Assembly (NCBI GenBank): GCA_038231575.1
Contig: JBBRLB010000009.1
Location: forward strand, 10,288-74,287
Source: CAITWF01 sp038231575
GTDB lineage: Bacteria; Verrucomicrobiota; Verrucomicrobiia; Opitutales; Opitutaceae
DNA: 64,000 bases
Reading direction: 5' to 3'
Shown here: in pieces, positions 14,970-23,932 of the stretch
How the letters are laid out: each line of letters opens with the position of its first letter
Numbering within the stretch: the stretch's first letter is position 1
The notes under the pieces: generated by a model
Seen by the model: the letters and a program-made list of their open reading frames with translations, nothing else
Told to the model about the DNA's origin: nothing
Databases searched by the model: none
Program-made: the position numbers and the translations under genes

Positions 14970-17273
14970 ATGAAAATACCTCCCTCCATTCGCGCGCGCC
15001 TGCTGTTTGCTCTGACAGCCAGTTCGCTCTGCCTGACAAGTTCCTCCCTCGCACAGTCCACCGTCACCCCGGCGAAAAAGGAGGACGAGATTCAGCAACT
15101 GACTCCGTTTGAAGTGTCGGCGGCCAAAAGCAAAGGCACCTACGTGCAGGAGGAAGTGGTCTCGGTCACGAAGTTCGCGGTTCCGATCATCAACGTCCCC
15201 CAGAACGTCTTCGTGTTTACGCGCGAGTTCATGGACGATCTGAATTTCGGCCAGATGCGCGCGATGCTCGCCTACAACGCCTCGCTGCAGGGCGGTCTGA
15301 ATTCCGTCGGCGGCAGCTACCGTGGTTTCTCCAATCAGGAAAAATTGCGCGATGGCTTCAAGATGTCGGCGTTCTTCGACTATGATCCGGTGCACTTTGA
15401 GCGCATCGAGCTACTCAAGGGCCCGTCCGCCGTCATGTATGGCCGCACCGAGCCGGGCGGCATCACGAACTACGTGACCAAGACGCCCGTGCCCGGCGCC
15501 AACTTCGCCAACTTCACGATCGGCACCGGCAAGATTTATCACAACACCCGCCGAAACTTTATGGCGGATATCAATCAGTCCCTCCCCGTCACGGGCGGAA
15601 ACGGCAACCTCGATCTCCGTCTGACCGCCGCCTATCGCGAATATCAGGACGGCGTGGACAGCATCACGGAAAACGGCGGCCAGAAGCAGGCCAGCGTGCG
15701 CCTCGCCGCCACCTACTGGCTCACCAAGAACACCCGGCTCTATCTGAGCTATATGCACTACTACCGGCTCTTCGAGTCGCAGTTCGGTCGCTATGCCTCC
15801 TTTGCCGTCGGCGTGCCGCAGGCGACCCCCGGCCTCACCATTCCGTTCTCGATTCTCTACGGTCGCGATCCGTTCGAGGATTACGGCTATGGCCGTAACT
15901 TCTACTGGCAGTTCAATGACACCGAAGCGATCCTTGATCACAAGTTCAGCTCCACTCTTTCGTTTCGCGCCGGTTTCCACATGCACAAGCGCACCAACGA
16001 GGATTATCTTCTCCTCATCGCGCCCACGACCGTCGCCGGCCAGGGCGCCATCGCCCAAACGAATATCAACAAGAACAAGGACGACGTCTATCTCCCGGAC
16101 TTCCAAGCCCACATCGCCTGGAAGCCCGGCGCGGATCAGAACGTCCTCGTCGGCGTCAACCGCAACATCCAGTTCCTCGACCAAAAACAGTGGAACCAGC
16201 AGCGCAATCCCGACGGCACACCCTTCCGCCGCACCTACATTCCGTCTCAAGGCATTCCTCACGCGCTCCCCGGCGACGTCGCCTACATCGCGACGGCGGT
16301 TAATCGCAACCGCACTTACTATGACGCCGCGCAGATCAATTACCTCGGCGGTTTCCTCGAGGAGAAACTGCACCTCATGGCCGGCGTCGCCTACAACAAG
16401 GTGAAGATCGAGTTCAAGCCGTCCAGCCTTCGCCCCTCTCCCCCGCCCACCCTCCAGACCACCGACACGAATCCGCAGCTCGGCGTCATCTACAAGGTCA
16501 CGCCCGAGTGGTCGGCCTTCATCCTCGGTTCGCAGTCCTCGCAATACACGACGACCCAGGACTCGTTCGGCAAATACTTCGGCCCCATCCTCGGGACCGG
16601 CTACGAGGGCGGCTTCAAGTTTGCCATCGGCCAGGGCCGCTTCAACGGCACGATCACCTACTACAACACCGAGCAGCAGAACAACGTGGTGTTCGACCCT
16701 CTGGCCAAGTCGTTCCTCTATCAGCAAACGGTCACCGCCGGCACGCCCAATCCCGCGCTCCTCGGTGACAACGTCGCGGCGGGCACGACGGCGTCCAAGG
16801 GCGTCGAGTTCGAAATCAACGGCTCCGTCACCCCCGATTGGGGCGTCACGTTCAGCTACGCGCACAACGATCAGATCTTTAAGAAGAATCCCCTCGCTGT
16901 GGTTCAAGGCACAAAGGTCGGCGGCACGGAGCCCAACCGCATGACGATGTATAACCGATTTAATTTCGACCGCATGGGCGCCAAGGGTCTCTACACCGGA
17001 CTCGGCATTATCTATATCGACAAGATCTACGGTGGTTTCTCGCCGGGCTCGAACAATACCAAGACCTATTGGGCCAAAGGCGGCCTCCGCCTCGACGCGA
17101 TGGTCGGCTACCGCTTTCAGTGGCTTGGCCGCGGCAACGAAATCAAGTTTCAGGCGATCAATGCGAACGGACCAGAGACGTTCCGCTCCGGCTTCGACCC
17201 TGCGCGCAACGCCCCCTACGCCTACCTTAAGGCCAAGCCCAGTCTAAACTTCGACTACACCATCCGCTTCTAA
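14970..17273 (+). CDS. TonB-dependent outer-membrane receptor
   Basis: 767 residues. The start ATG at 14970 is preceded by ACGAAAGCG; upstream in-frame sequence is the divergent promoter region. A signal peptide (MKIPPSIRARLLFALTASS to SSLAQ) precedes LTPFEVSAA, the L-x-P-F-x-V motif also found in the other two receptors here. A plug domain covers roughly residues 50-170 (VPQNVFVFTREF, RIELLKGPSAVMYGRTEPGG), followed by a beta-barrel ending in FDYTIRF, the C-terminal aromatic signature of outer-membrane proteins. It resembles the FhuA/ferrichrome-like, roughly 750-residue group. Next to a sugar importer it likely takes up the same glycan across the outer membrane. A terminator follows. Confidence 0.92.
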   Translation: MKIPPSIRARLLFALTASSLCLTSSSLAQSTVTPAKKEDEIQQLTPFEVSAAKSKGTYVQEEVVSVTKFAVPIINVPQNVFVFTREFMDDLNFGQMRAMLAYNASLQGGLNSVGGSYRGFSNQEKLRDGFKMSAFFDYDPVHFERIELLKGPSAVMYGRTEPGGITNYVTKTPVPGANFANFTIGTGKIYHNTRRNFMADINQSLPVTGGNGNLDLRLTAAYREYQDGVDSITENGGQKQASVRLAATYWLTKNTRLYLSYMHYYRLFESQFGRYASFAVGVPQATPGLTIPFSILYGRDPFEDYGYGRNFYWQFNDTEAILDHKFSSTLSFRAGFHMHKRTNEDYLLLIAPTTVAGQGAIAQTNINKNKDDVYLPDFQAHIAWKPGADQNVLVGVNRNIQFLDQKQWNQQRNPDGTPFRRTYIPSQGIPHALPGDVAYIATAVNRNRTYYDAAQINYLGGFLEEKLHLMAGVAYNKVKIEFKPSSLRPSPPPTLQTTDTNPQLGVIYKVTPEWSAFILGSQSSQYTTTQDSFGKYFGPILGTGYEGGFKFAIGQGRFNGTITYYNTEQQNNVVFDPLAKSFLYQQTVTAGTPNPALLGDNVAAGTTASKGVEFEINGSVTPDWGVTFSYAHNDQIFKKNPLAVVQGTKVGGTEPNRMTMYNRFNFDRMGAKGLYTGLGIIYIDKIYGGFSPGSNNTKTYWAKGGLRLDAMVGYRFQWLGRGNEIKFQAINANGPETFRSGFDPARNAPYAYLKAKPSLNFDYTIRF

Positions 17274-17321
17274 TCTCCGCCACTCTCGCGTGGGCCCGTT
17301 CCGCTCGCGCTTCGTTTTATC

Positions 17322-17349
17322 GCATCCCAAGGTCTTCCCCTTGGGATGC
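17322..17349 (+). terminator. Rho-independent terminator after the TonB receptor gene
   Basis: A perfect 11-base stem (GCATCCCAAGG pairing with CCTTGGGATGC) with a six-base TCTTCC loop, followed by ATTTCTTA, lies 48 bases after the receptor stop codon. It separates the receptor from the Ig-repeat gene. Confidence 0.75.
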
Positions 17350-17418
17350 ATTTCTTAGTGGAGCCCACGACGCCACTCCCGCTTCGTGTGCGACTCCGGC
17401 CCTTTCTCCACCCGAGTC

Positions 17419-19209
17419 ATGAAATTTCCCCTGCCCCGCCTTCTTCCGTTCTGCGTCCTGATCCTCGCTGCACCCGCCGCGCGCGCTCAATTCTCCGCCG
17501 GCTCGCTCGTCGCGACCCCGCCCAATACGCAGGCCCAGCCCGTCACGCTCAATCAAGGCCAGAACTACCCGAGCGCCCTTTCCTTCACGATTAACTTCGG
17601 CCAGCTCGGCGTCACGATCTCGCGCATCGAAATCCGCCCGGGTCTGCCGCCAGGTCTCGACGGCGGCGGCTCGGTGCAGGGCGATGCCTACGTCGTTCTG
17701 AACCGCCCCACCGTCGTCCTTTTCGGCACGCCCACCACGCCCGGCGATTATAAACTCAGCGTGACTGCCACCACCTCGACCGGCCTCGTGTCGACCTCGC
17801 AGGTCTCGCCGTGGGAGGTGTTCATTCGCATCGCCGCCTCCGGCACCGCGCCCACGATCACCACGCAACCCTCGAATCAGACCGTGACCGCCGGCGCCAA
17901 CGTCACCTTCATCGCCGCCGCCGACGGCACGCCCACGCCCACTTTTCAGTGGCGCAAGGACGGCACCGCCCTTTCCGGCGCCACCAGCGCCACGCTGGCG
18001 CTGACGAACGTCTCGTCCGCCAGCGCGGGCAACTACACGGTGGTCGCGACGAACTCCGTCGGCTCAGCCACGAGCAACGCCGCCACCCTCACGGTCAACC
18101 CGCTCGTCGTCACCACCGCCCCCGCGATCACGGCGCACCCTTTAAGCGTGAGCGTAAATGCCGGCGGCACCGTCGCGCTGTCCGCCTCGGCGAGCGGCAA
18201 TCCCGCGCCCACTTATCAATGGCGCAAAAATGGCATCGCCCTCACCGGTGCGACCAGCGCGACCCTCGTCCTCTCCTCCGTCTCGGCGGCTGACGCCACC
18301 AGTTACACCGTCGTCGCGACAAACTCCATCGGCAACGCCACGAGCAACGCTGCGACTCTCACGCTTTCCTCGAACGCCGACTTCGGCCGGCTCAGCAACC
18401 TCTCCGTCCTCACTGACATCACCGCCTCGGTGCCAAGCTTCACGCTCGGCACCGTCGTTGCTGTCGGCTCCGACTCCGCCGCGAGAAAACCGCTCGTCGT
18501 CCGCGCCGCCGGCCCCGCGCTCGGCGTCCTCGGCGTGCCCGGCACGATCGCCGACCCCAAAGTCGATCTCCTGGCCGGTCAGACCGTCGTCGCGACCAAC
18601 GACAACTGGAACGGTGCCTCCGACGTCGCCGCCGCGATGGCGAGCGTCGGCGCGTTTCCGTATGCCGCGACCACCTCGAAAGACGCCGCGATTTACGCCC
18701 CGACGCTGACACCGCGCGACTACACCGTGGCCGTCAGCGGTGTCGGCGGCGCGATCGGCACCGTCATCGCCGAAGTTTACGACGCGACTCCGGCGGGCAC
18801 GTTCACGAGCGCGACCCCGCGATTGATCAACGTCTCCGTCCTCAAGCAAGTCAACGCGTCCGGCTTCATCACGCTCGGTTTCACGATCGGAGGCTCGACC
18901 GCGAAGACCATCCTCATCCGCGCCATCGGTCCTGGCCTCACGCAGCTCGGCGTGCCCGGAGTTATGTCCGATCCGCAGCTTACCCTTTTCAATAGCGCCT
19001 CGACCGCGATCGCCGCGAACGATAATTGGGGCGGCGACGCCGCGCTCAGTTCGACCATGACGCGCGTCAACGCCTTCGCGGTCAGCGATACCGCCAGTAA
19101 AGACGCGATGCTCTTGATCACGCTGCCGCCCGGCGGCTACACCGCCCAAGCGAGCGGCGTGGGCAGCTCCAGCGGCCTCGTCATTGTCGAAGCCTACGAA
19201 GTGCCGTGA
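17419..19209 (+). CDS. Secreted protein with two Ig-like repeats and a duplicated C-terminal module
   Basis: 596 residues from ATG at 17419. A signal peptide (MKFPLPRLLPF to APAARAQ) is followed by a beta-rich N-terminal region, then two I-set-like Ig repeats near residues 150-230 and 240-325. Each has a PTFQWRKDGTALSGATSATL-type core (PTYQWRKNGIALTG in the second) and ends with SNAATLT. The C-terminal 260 residues contain two related modules, each with NDNW, TSKDA or ASKDA, a YTVAVSGVG or YTAQASGVG motif, and IAEVYD or IVEAYE at the end. This layout is common in Opitutaceae surface proteins, probably for adhesion or carbohydrate contact. No catalytic motif is seen. No obvious anchor or sorting signal follows. 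Confidence 0.8.
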   Translation: MKFPLPRLLPFCVLILAAPAARAQFSAGSLVATPPNTQAQPVTLNQGQNYPSALSFTINFGQLGVTISRIEIRPGLPPGLDGGGSVQGDAYVVLNRPTVVLFGTPTTPGDYKLSVTATTSTGLVSTSQVSPWEVFIRIAASGTAPTITTQPSNQTVTAGANVTFIAAADGTPTPTFQWRKDGTALSGATSATLALTNVSSASAGNYTVVATNSVGSATSNAATLTVNPLVVTTAPAITAHPLSVSVNAGGTVALSASASGNPAPTYQWRKNGIALTGATSATLVLSSVSAADATSYTVVATNSIGNATSNAATLTLSSNADFGRLSNLSVLTDITASVPSFTLGTVVAVGSDSAARKPLVVRAAGPALGVLGVPGTIADPKVDLLAGQTVVATNDNWNGASDVAAAMASVGAFPYAATTSKDAAIYAPTLTPRDYTVAVSGVGGAIGTVIAEVYDATPAGTFTSATPRLINVSVLKQVNASGFITLGFTIGGSTAKTILIRAIGPGLTQLGVPGVMSDPQLTLFNSASTAIAANDNWGGDAALSSTMTRVNAFAVSDTASKDAMLLITLPPGGYTAQASGVGSSSGLVIVEAYEVP

Positions 19210-19280
19210 GCCGCACGGCCTCGGCCGCACGCCGGTGAATTCATTTCGCGCCGGCTTCCCGTCGGCCCATTTCTCTTTTC

Positions 19281-19949
19281 ATGCCCAGCCAATTCACGCT
19301 CATCGATCACCTGACGCGCTTCTGTCCTGCCGCGGCCGACCAGCCGCCCGCGTGGGGCGCACCTTCGCCACCGAAGCCGGAGACTTGGCCGCACTCCTTT
19401 CCTGATGAGCCGATCAACTGGCTAAGCGACGGTTTCAAAATTGTCTGGATCGATCCGCGCGAGCCCTACTGGCACCCGCGCATGGAGGCCGCGCGGCCGC
19501 CCGATCTGCCCGACAGTTGGGTGCGCCCTGTCGACTACCGCGACGGCACGATTCACTACCGCATCGAGGTGTTCGAGAAGCCCAACGAAACCCAGGTCAC
19601 GACCCTCCTCGCGCGCCTCACGAGCGACGTCCACCACGGCACGCACAACGTCTGGCTCGGCCACGGCGTGTGCGTGTTCAAGACGAAGGGCACGCACTAT
19701 TTCTCGCAACCTGTCTATTCGCATCGCCCGTTCACGCGCGACTCCAAGTTCAACTGGGATCACCCCATCTACGAACTCCAGCTCGTCGTCTCCGATCTCC
19801 GCGGGGCCTGCGTCCATCGCAGCGTCGAGCAGGCGCACAACGCCTACGACGGCTCGCCCAATCTCGGGCTCTATCTCCCGTTGAAAGTCCGCTACACCGC
19901 ACTCGTCACTGCGCCCGGCGCAAAACTCTCTCCGCCCGCGTGGTGGTAA
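19281..19949 (+). CDS. Unrecognised protein, tandem copy 1
   Basis: 222 residues, no signal peptide or membrane segment. I do not recognise a family. It shares with the next gene the core YRDGTIHYRIEV-EKP, THNVWLGHGVCVFKTKG, a HRP, KFNWDHPI and a C-terminal APGAK-PPAWW. Compared with copy 2 it has about 30 extra residues at its N-terminus (Pro-rich, with DEPINWLSDG). Trp, His and Asp conservation (FNWDHPI) hints at an enzyme or lectin rather than a structural protein, but that is speculation. It is followed after 23 bases by copy 2 and then by sugar-related genes. Confidence 0.75.
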   Translation: MPSQFTLIDHLTRFCPAAADQPPAWGAPSPPKPETWPHSFPDEPINWLSDGFKIVWIDPREPYWHPRMEAARPPDLPDSWVRPVDYRDGTIHYRIEVFEKPNETQVTTLLARLTSDVHHGTHNVWLGHGVCVFKTKGTHYFSQPVYSHRPFTRDSKFNWDHPIYELQLVVSDLRGACVHRSVEQAHNAYDGSPNLGLYLPLKVRYTALVTAPGAKLSPPAWW

Positions 19950-19972
19950 GCCCATCGTTCCGCCCCTCTCCC

Positions 19973-20584
19973 ATGCCCGACTCCCAATTTCTCCTCGCCG
20001 ACCACCGCGTCCGCTACACGGCCAACGACAACGATCCTACGAGCGACATCCACGCGCTCACGCCGACCGATGGCTTTGAGGTCGTCTACGTGCCCGAGGG
20101 CGAGCGCCGCTGGCAGCCGCGCATGAAAAAATATCCCTCCTGGCCCGCGAGCTGGCTCGCGCCCGTCAACTACCGTGACGGCACGCTCCACTATCGCCTC
20201 GAGGTCCTCGAGAAACCGGACGACCAGACCATCACCCAGGTCATCAGCCGGCTCACCACCGACACCTACGAGGGCACGCACAACATCTGGCTCGGCTTCG
20301 GTGCGTGCGCCTTCCGCACGAAGGGCGTGCATCACTTCGCCCAACCCGTCCTGGCCCACCGTCCGATGATCCCCCAAGTGAAATTCAATTGGGATCACCC
20401 CATCCACGCGTTCCAACTCGTCGTCGTGGACGGCCGCGGTGTGCCGGTTCATCGCCGCCTCGAGCAGGGCAAGAATCCCTTCCAAGGCTCGCCCGACCTC
20501 TCGCTCTACCTGCCGCTCGACCTCCGCTATAGCGCGATCGTCAGCGCACCCGGTGCGAAGTTCGCCCCGCCCGCGTGGTGGTGA
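19973..20584 (+). CDS. Unrecognised protein, tandem copy 2
   Basis: 203 residues from ATG at 19973. Paralogue of the preceding gene; conserved blocks are YRDGTLHYRLEVLEKPDD, GTHNIWLGFG, a TKG-H-F-QPV-HRP pattern, KFNWDHPI, and GSPDLSLYLPL before the final APGAKFAPPAWW. Similarity extends over nearly the whole length, so the pair arose by tandem duplication. It is likely cytoplasmic because no signal is seen. It lies 45 bases before the epimerase-type gene in what looks like one transcription unit. Function unknown. Confidence 0.78.
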   Translation: MPDSQFLLADHRVRYTANDNDPTSDIHALTPTDGFEVVYVPEGERRWQPRMKKYPSWPASWLAPVNYRDGTLHYRLEVLEKPDDQTITQVISRLTTDTYEGTHNIWLGFGACAFRTKGVHHFAQPVLAHRPMIPQVKFNWDHPIHAFQLVVVDGRGVPVHRRLEQGKNPFQGSPDLSLYLPLDLRYSAIVSAPGAKFAPPAWW

Positions 20585-20629
20585 TCCCATTTCCCGTCCT
20601 CATCTTTAATCGAGAATCCAAAATCGACC

Positions 20630-21646
20630 ATGTCCAAAGTTCTCCTCATTGGCGGCACTGGCCTCATCTCTACTCCGATGACGCGCCAGCTCCTCGCGCG
20701 CGGCCACGTCGTCACTCACCTCAACCGCGGCAAAAAATCTGCGACGCCTGCGGGCGTCTCGCAAATCGTCGCCGACCGCCAGCAGTTCCCGGCGTTCGAG
20801 GCGACCATCGCCGCCAGCGGCGCGTGGGATTGCGTCATCGACATGTGCTGCTTCGAACCCGCCGAAGCCGAGAGCTGCGTGCGCGCGTTCCAAGGCCGCA
20901 CCAAGCAGTTCATCTTTTGCAGCACCGTGGATGTTTATGCCCGCCCCACGAAAAAATTTCCCATCACCGAAGATGAGCCGCTCGGCGGCGTGAGCGTTTA
21001 CGGAAAGAAAAAAGTGGTCTGCGAACAGACGATGATGGCCGCCCACACCCGCGGCGATTTCGCCGTCACCGTCATCCGGCCCGTCCATACCTACCAGGAC
21101 GGCGGCGGCATCCACAACGCCACGCTCAACAATGCCGCCGTCCTTGGCCGCTTCCAGCGCGGCCTGCCCGTCATCATGCAGGGCGACGGCCAGAGCCTCT
21201 GGTGTGCCGTTCACGCCGAAGATTGCGCCGCCGCGTTCGTCGGTGCTGTTGGCAACGCGAAAGCCTTCGGCCGCGCCTACCACACTGGCGGCGCGCTCAT
21301 GACTTGGGCGACCAAACATCGCACTGTGTGCGAAGTCTTCGGCTGGCCCGCGCCGACGTTCGTGCACATTCCGACTGATCTGCTCTTTGCCGCATGGCCG
21401 GAGCGCGGCCGCATCTCGGCCGAAAATTTTTCCTTCAACAACGTCTTCGACAACACCGCCGCCGAGCGCGACCTCGGCTACCGCTATACGATCACGTGGC
21501 GCGAAGGCTGCGCCCGCATGAAGCCCGTCTTCCTCTCCACGCCCGGAAAAATCGCTGACCCCGCCACCGATCCGATGTATGACCGCGTGCTCGCCGCCTG
21601 GGCGAAACTCTCAGCGCAAATGACCGCCGAACTCGCCACGAAATAA
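20630..21646 (+). CDS. NAD-dependent epimerase/dehydratase family protein (extended SDR)
   Basis: 338 residues. The N-terminus LLIGGTGLIST is the Rossmann GxxGxxS variant, followed by a LNRG basic turn that suggests a preference for NADP. CSTVDVYARPTKKF, then the YGKKK stretch (YxxxK-type, near 125-129), then RPVHTYQDGG are typical of atypical extended SDRs acting on nucleotide sugars or reducing isoprenoid/flavonoid-like compounds. It probably modifies a sugar or sugar nucleotide; substrate unknown. Neighbours are the unknown tandem pair and the lactonase-like gene. Confidence 0.82.
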   Translation: MSKVLLIGGTGLISTPMTRQLLARGHVVTHLNRGKKSATPAGVSQIVADRQQFPAFEATIAASGAWDCVIDMCCFEPAEAESCVRAFQGRTKQFIFCSTVDVYARPTKKFPITEDEPLGGVSVYGKKKVVCEQTMMAAHTRGDFAVTVIRPVHTYQDGGGIHNATLNNAAVLGRFQRGLPVIMQGDGQSLWCAVHAEDCAAAFVGAVGNAKAFGRAYHTGGALMTWATKHRTVCEVFGWPAPTFVHIPTDLLFAAWPERGRISAENFSFNNVFDNTAAERDLGYRYTITWREGCARMKPVFLSTPGKIADPATDPMYDRVLAAWAKLSAQMTAELATK

Positions 21647-21675
21647 TCTCCCTTTCTCTCCCGCTCCCCTTCTCC

Positions 21676-23103
21676 GTGTCCCTTCCTTCTCCCCGCCTTC
21701 TGACCGCCGGCCCCGTCCGTCTCACCCTGGCGAACGGCGAGCTTCGCTACCTCTACGTCGGCGCGCGCGAAATCATCCGCCGCGTCTATTTCTGCGTGCG
21801 CTTCCACGACAAGTGGGACACCGCGCCCAACGAGATCACCCGCTGCGACGTCACCGAGCGCGACGGCGGCTTCACCGTCGAACTCGCCGCGCGCTGCGTG
21901 ATCGGCCCCGTCAACTACGGCTGGACCGCCCGCCTCACCGGCACTGCCGACGGCACCATCGCCTTCTCCGTGCGCGGCGCCGCTCTCGGCGAATGCACCC
22001 AGATCCGCCGCTGCGGCATCCAACTTCTCCTCGGCGCCGATGCCGTGATTGGCCAGCCTTTCACGATGACGCGCCCCGACGGCACCGCGCAACGCGCCGA
22101 ACTCCAGGTGCGCCTCGATCCCGAGGTGCTGCCCATGCAGTTCCGCACGCTCCGCTACACCACGCGCGAAGGCCTCGGCGTCTCGGCCGAATTTACCGGC
22201 ACGAACTTCGGCTACGAGGATCAGCGGAATTTCAACGACAGCTCGTTCAAGTTTTTCTCCGCCAACGCCCACTCCTACCCGACCCTCGCGCTCGGCGCTG
22301 CCGCCGAGAGCAGCGTCACGCTTTCCCTCACCCATCTTCCCACTGCGCTTCCGGCGCCACCGGCGCTCTCCGCGCGCATCGGCGCCATCACCGGCGGCGC
22401 GCGCCTTCCGCGCCTCGTCGAAGCCGGCGCGGGCACGCCCAATTCGCTCTTCATGGCGCTCAATAAAAATCGCGCCACCCAATGGGACAACAAGCTCCAC
22501 ACGTGGGGTTTCACGCCCGCCGTCAATCTCTACGACGACGACACGTTCATGGAAAACACCGCCGCCGTGCTCGACCAGCTCCGCACCGCGCGCGTGTTCA
22601 CCAATCCCCACGGCCTCGACGTCGGCTGCCGCCTCGACCCCGTGCATTTCGAGTCGCTGCACCCGCGCCCCGCGCGCGACGCCCGCAACGCCACTGCGTT
22701 TGCCGCTGCGTGGCTCACCGCCTTCGTAAAATACGCCACGATGGGCGGCGCGCTCGAAGTCGCGTTCCGTCTCGGCCCAGGCCCCGTCGACGCCGTGCGC
22801 GCCGCGCTTGCGGCCCATGGTGGCAAACTCATCCGCCCGATCGCCGTCACCGCGCCCGGACATCCGCCCGTCGAAGCCTTCGGGGTCGTCGAGCCCGACC
22901 TTTCCACGAGACTCTGGTTTGCCAACACCACCGCGCACCCGGTTTCTCTGCCCGTGGAAAACGTCGCGCACCGCCCGCACACGGTTCGCCGCGTCTCCGA
23001 TACGCATCGCTGGGAAAACACCGAGTCGCTTTCGCCCACCGCCCACGGCACGCTCAACCTCTTGCTCGCTCCCTTCGAAGTCTGCGTGCTCTGCCCCATG
23101 TAA
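21676..23103 (+). CDS. D-apionate-lactonase-like protein, short form
   Basis: 475 residues from GTG at 21676. It is a distant paralogue of 29353-31095: both share an L-GP-RL N-terminal block, the E-x-(I/V)-RRVYF motif (here EIIRRVYFCVRFHDKW), a middle ITG or TGT-x-x-G-I beta stretch, and the signature EDQRNFNDSSFKFFS (EDQRNWIDGSFKIYS in the longer copy). That signature is what I associate with the D-apionate lactonase (ApnL) fold: beta-domain, TIM barrel, C-terminal beta-domain. Here the TIM-barrel part is shorter by about 100 residues. No signal peptide. It may have lost or changed activity. The amidohydrolase follows at +2 bases. Confidence 0.65.
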   Translation: MSLPSPRLLTAGPVRLTLANGELRYLYVGAREIIRRVYFCVRFHDKWDTAPNEITRCDVTERDGGFTVELAARCVIGPVNYGWTARLTGTADGTIAFSVRGAALGECTQIRRCGIQLLLGADAVIGQPFTMTRPDGTAQRAELQVRLDPEVLPMQFRTLRYTTREGLGVSAEFTGTNFGYEDQRNFNDSSFKFFSANAHSYPTLALGAAAESSVTLSLTHLPTALPAPPALSARIGAITGGARLPRLVEAGAGTPNSLFMALNKNRATQWDNKLHTWGFTPAVNLYDDDTFMENTAAVLDQLRTARVFTNPHGLDVGCRLDPVHFESLHPRPARDARNATAFAAAWLTAFVKYATMGGALEVAFRLGPGPVDAVRAALAAHGGKLIRPIAVTAPGHPPVEAFGVVEPDLSTRLWFANTTAHPVSLPVENVAHRPHTVRRVSDTHRWENTESLSPTAHGTLNLLLAPFEVCVLCPM

Positions 23104-23104
23104 G

Positions 23105-23932
23105 ATGATCATCGACGCGCACACCCACGTCTTCACCGACTGGCCCGGCAGCCCGCTGGCCGCGCAGGGTTCGCCCGCGCGACTGCAACAAGCGATGGAC
23201 GAGTGCGGTGTCGTGCGCGCGCTCGTCGTCTCACTCATTTTCAAGGGCGGCGACTCCAACGCGCTTTCGATTCAAGCCGAGCACGAGCAGTCTGCTCGTT
23301 TCCTCGCGTTGCCTCAGCTCGATAGCACCGGCACACCGACCTATCATACTGCCGGTGCTGCCGATCGGCTTGCCGCACTGCACGAATTGCACGGCGGCAT
23401 CCGGGGCTTCACCCACTATTGCCGCGACTACGACTGGTTCGAGTCCGCCGAGGGCCTGAAACTTTTTGCCAAAGCCGCCGAGCTGAAACACGTCGTCAGC
23501 CTCGCCGTGTTCGCCGCCGGCCTGGCGCCGCTCGCCAAACTCGCGCTGCGCTTTCCGTCGCTCACGTTTCTCGTGCATCACCTCGGCCGCCTGCAGGAGA
23601 AAACGGAAACCGCGCCCAATCTTCCCGCGCTTCGCGCCGCCGCGGGCGCGCCGAATATCTGGTTCAAGCTTTCCGGTTTTCATCATCTCGCCGCCGATCC
23701 GAAAGCCTACCCGCACGCCGCGCTCCAACCACTCGTGCGCGCGCTCTACGATGCGGTCGGCCCGCGCCGGCTCGTGTGGGGCAGCGACTCGCCCGTCGTT
23801 GAGCAATACATGACTTACCGGCAATCGCTCGATCTTTTCCGCGCGCACACGCCTTACATTTCCGCGGAGGAAAAAAATCTCATCCTCGGCGGCAACCTTT
23901 CCCGTCTCTTCTCATGGCCGACTGCAAGATAA
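23105..23932 (+). CDS. Amidohydrolase-2 family TIM-barrel hydrolase
   Basis: 275 residues from ATG at 23105, directly after the previous stop. IIDAHTHVF near the N-terminus supplies the HxH metal ligands. A LVHHLGR block and a GSDSP block near the C-terminus carry the remaining His and Asp of the ACMSD-type amidohydrolase-2 fold. Members hydrolyse lactones (such as galactarolactone or 4-sulfomuconolactone) or decarboxylate. Here lactone opening would suit the sugar-acid setting. It overlaps the following aldo/keto reductase gene by 19 bases. Confidence 0.85.
   Translation: MIIDAHTHVFTDWPGSPLAAQGSPARLQQAMDECGVVRALVVSLIFKGGDSNALSIQAEHEQSARFLALPQLDSTGTPTYHTAGAADRLAALHELHGGIRGFTHYCRDYDWFESAEGLKLFAKAAELKHVVSLAVFAAGLAPLAKLALRFPSLTFLVHHLGRLQEKTETAPNLPALRAAAGAPNIWFKLSGFHHLAADPKAYPHAALQPLVRALYDAVGPRRLVWGSDSPVVEQYMTYRQSLDLFRAHTPYISAEEKNLILGGNLSRLFSWPTAR

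Noticed and set aside
15411..16907. Minus-strand frame of 498 residues over the TonB receptor
   Set aside because: Low-complexity Val/Gly/Arg composition and no domain; the plus-strand receptor has signal, plug and barrel signatures.
21484..23259. Minus-strand frame of 591 residues
   Set aside because: Glu/Gly/Arg-rich shadow opposite the lactonase-like gene; no recognisable motif.
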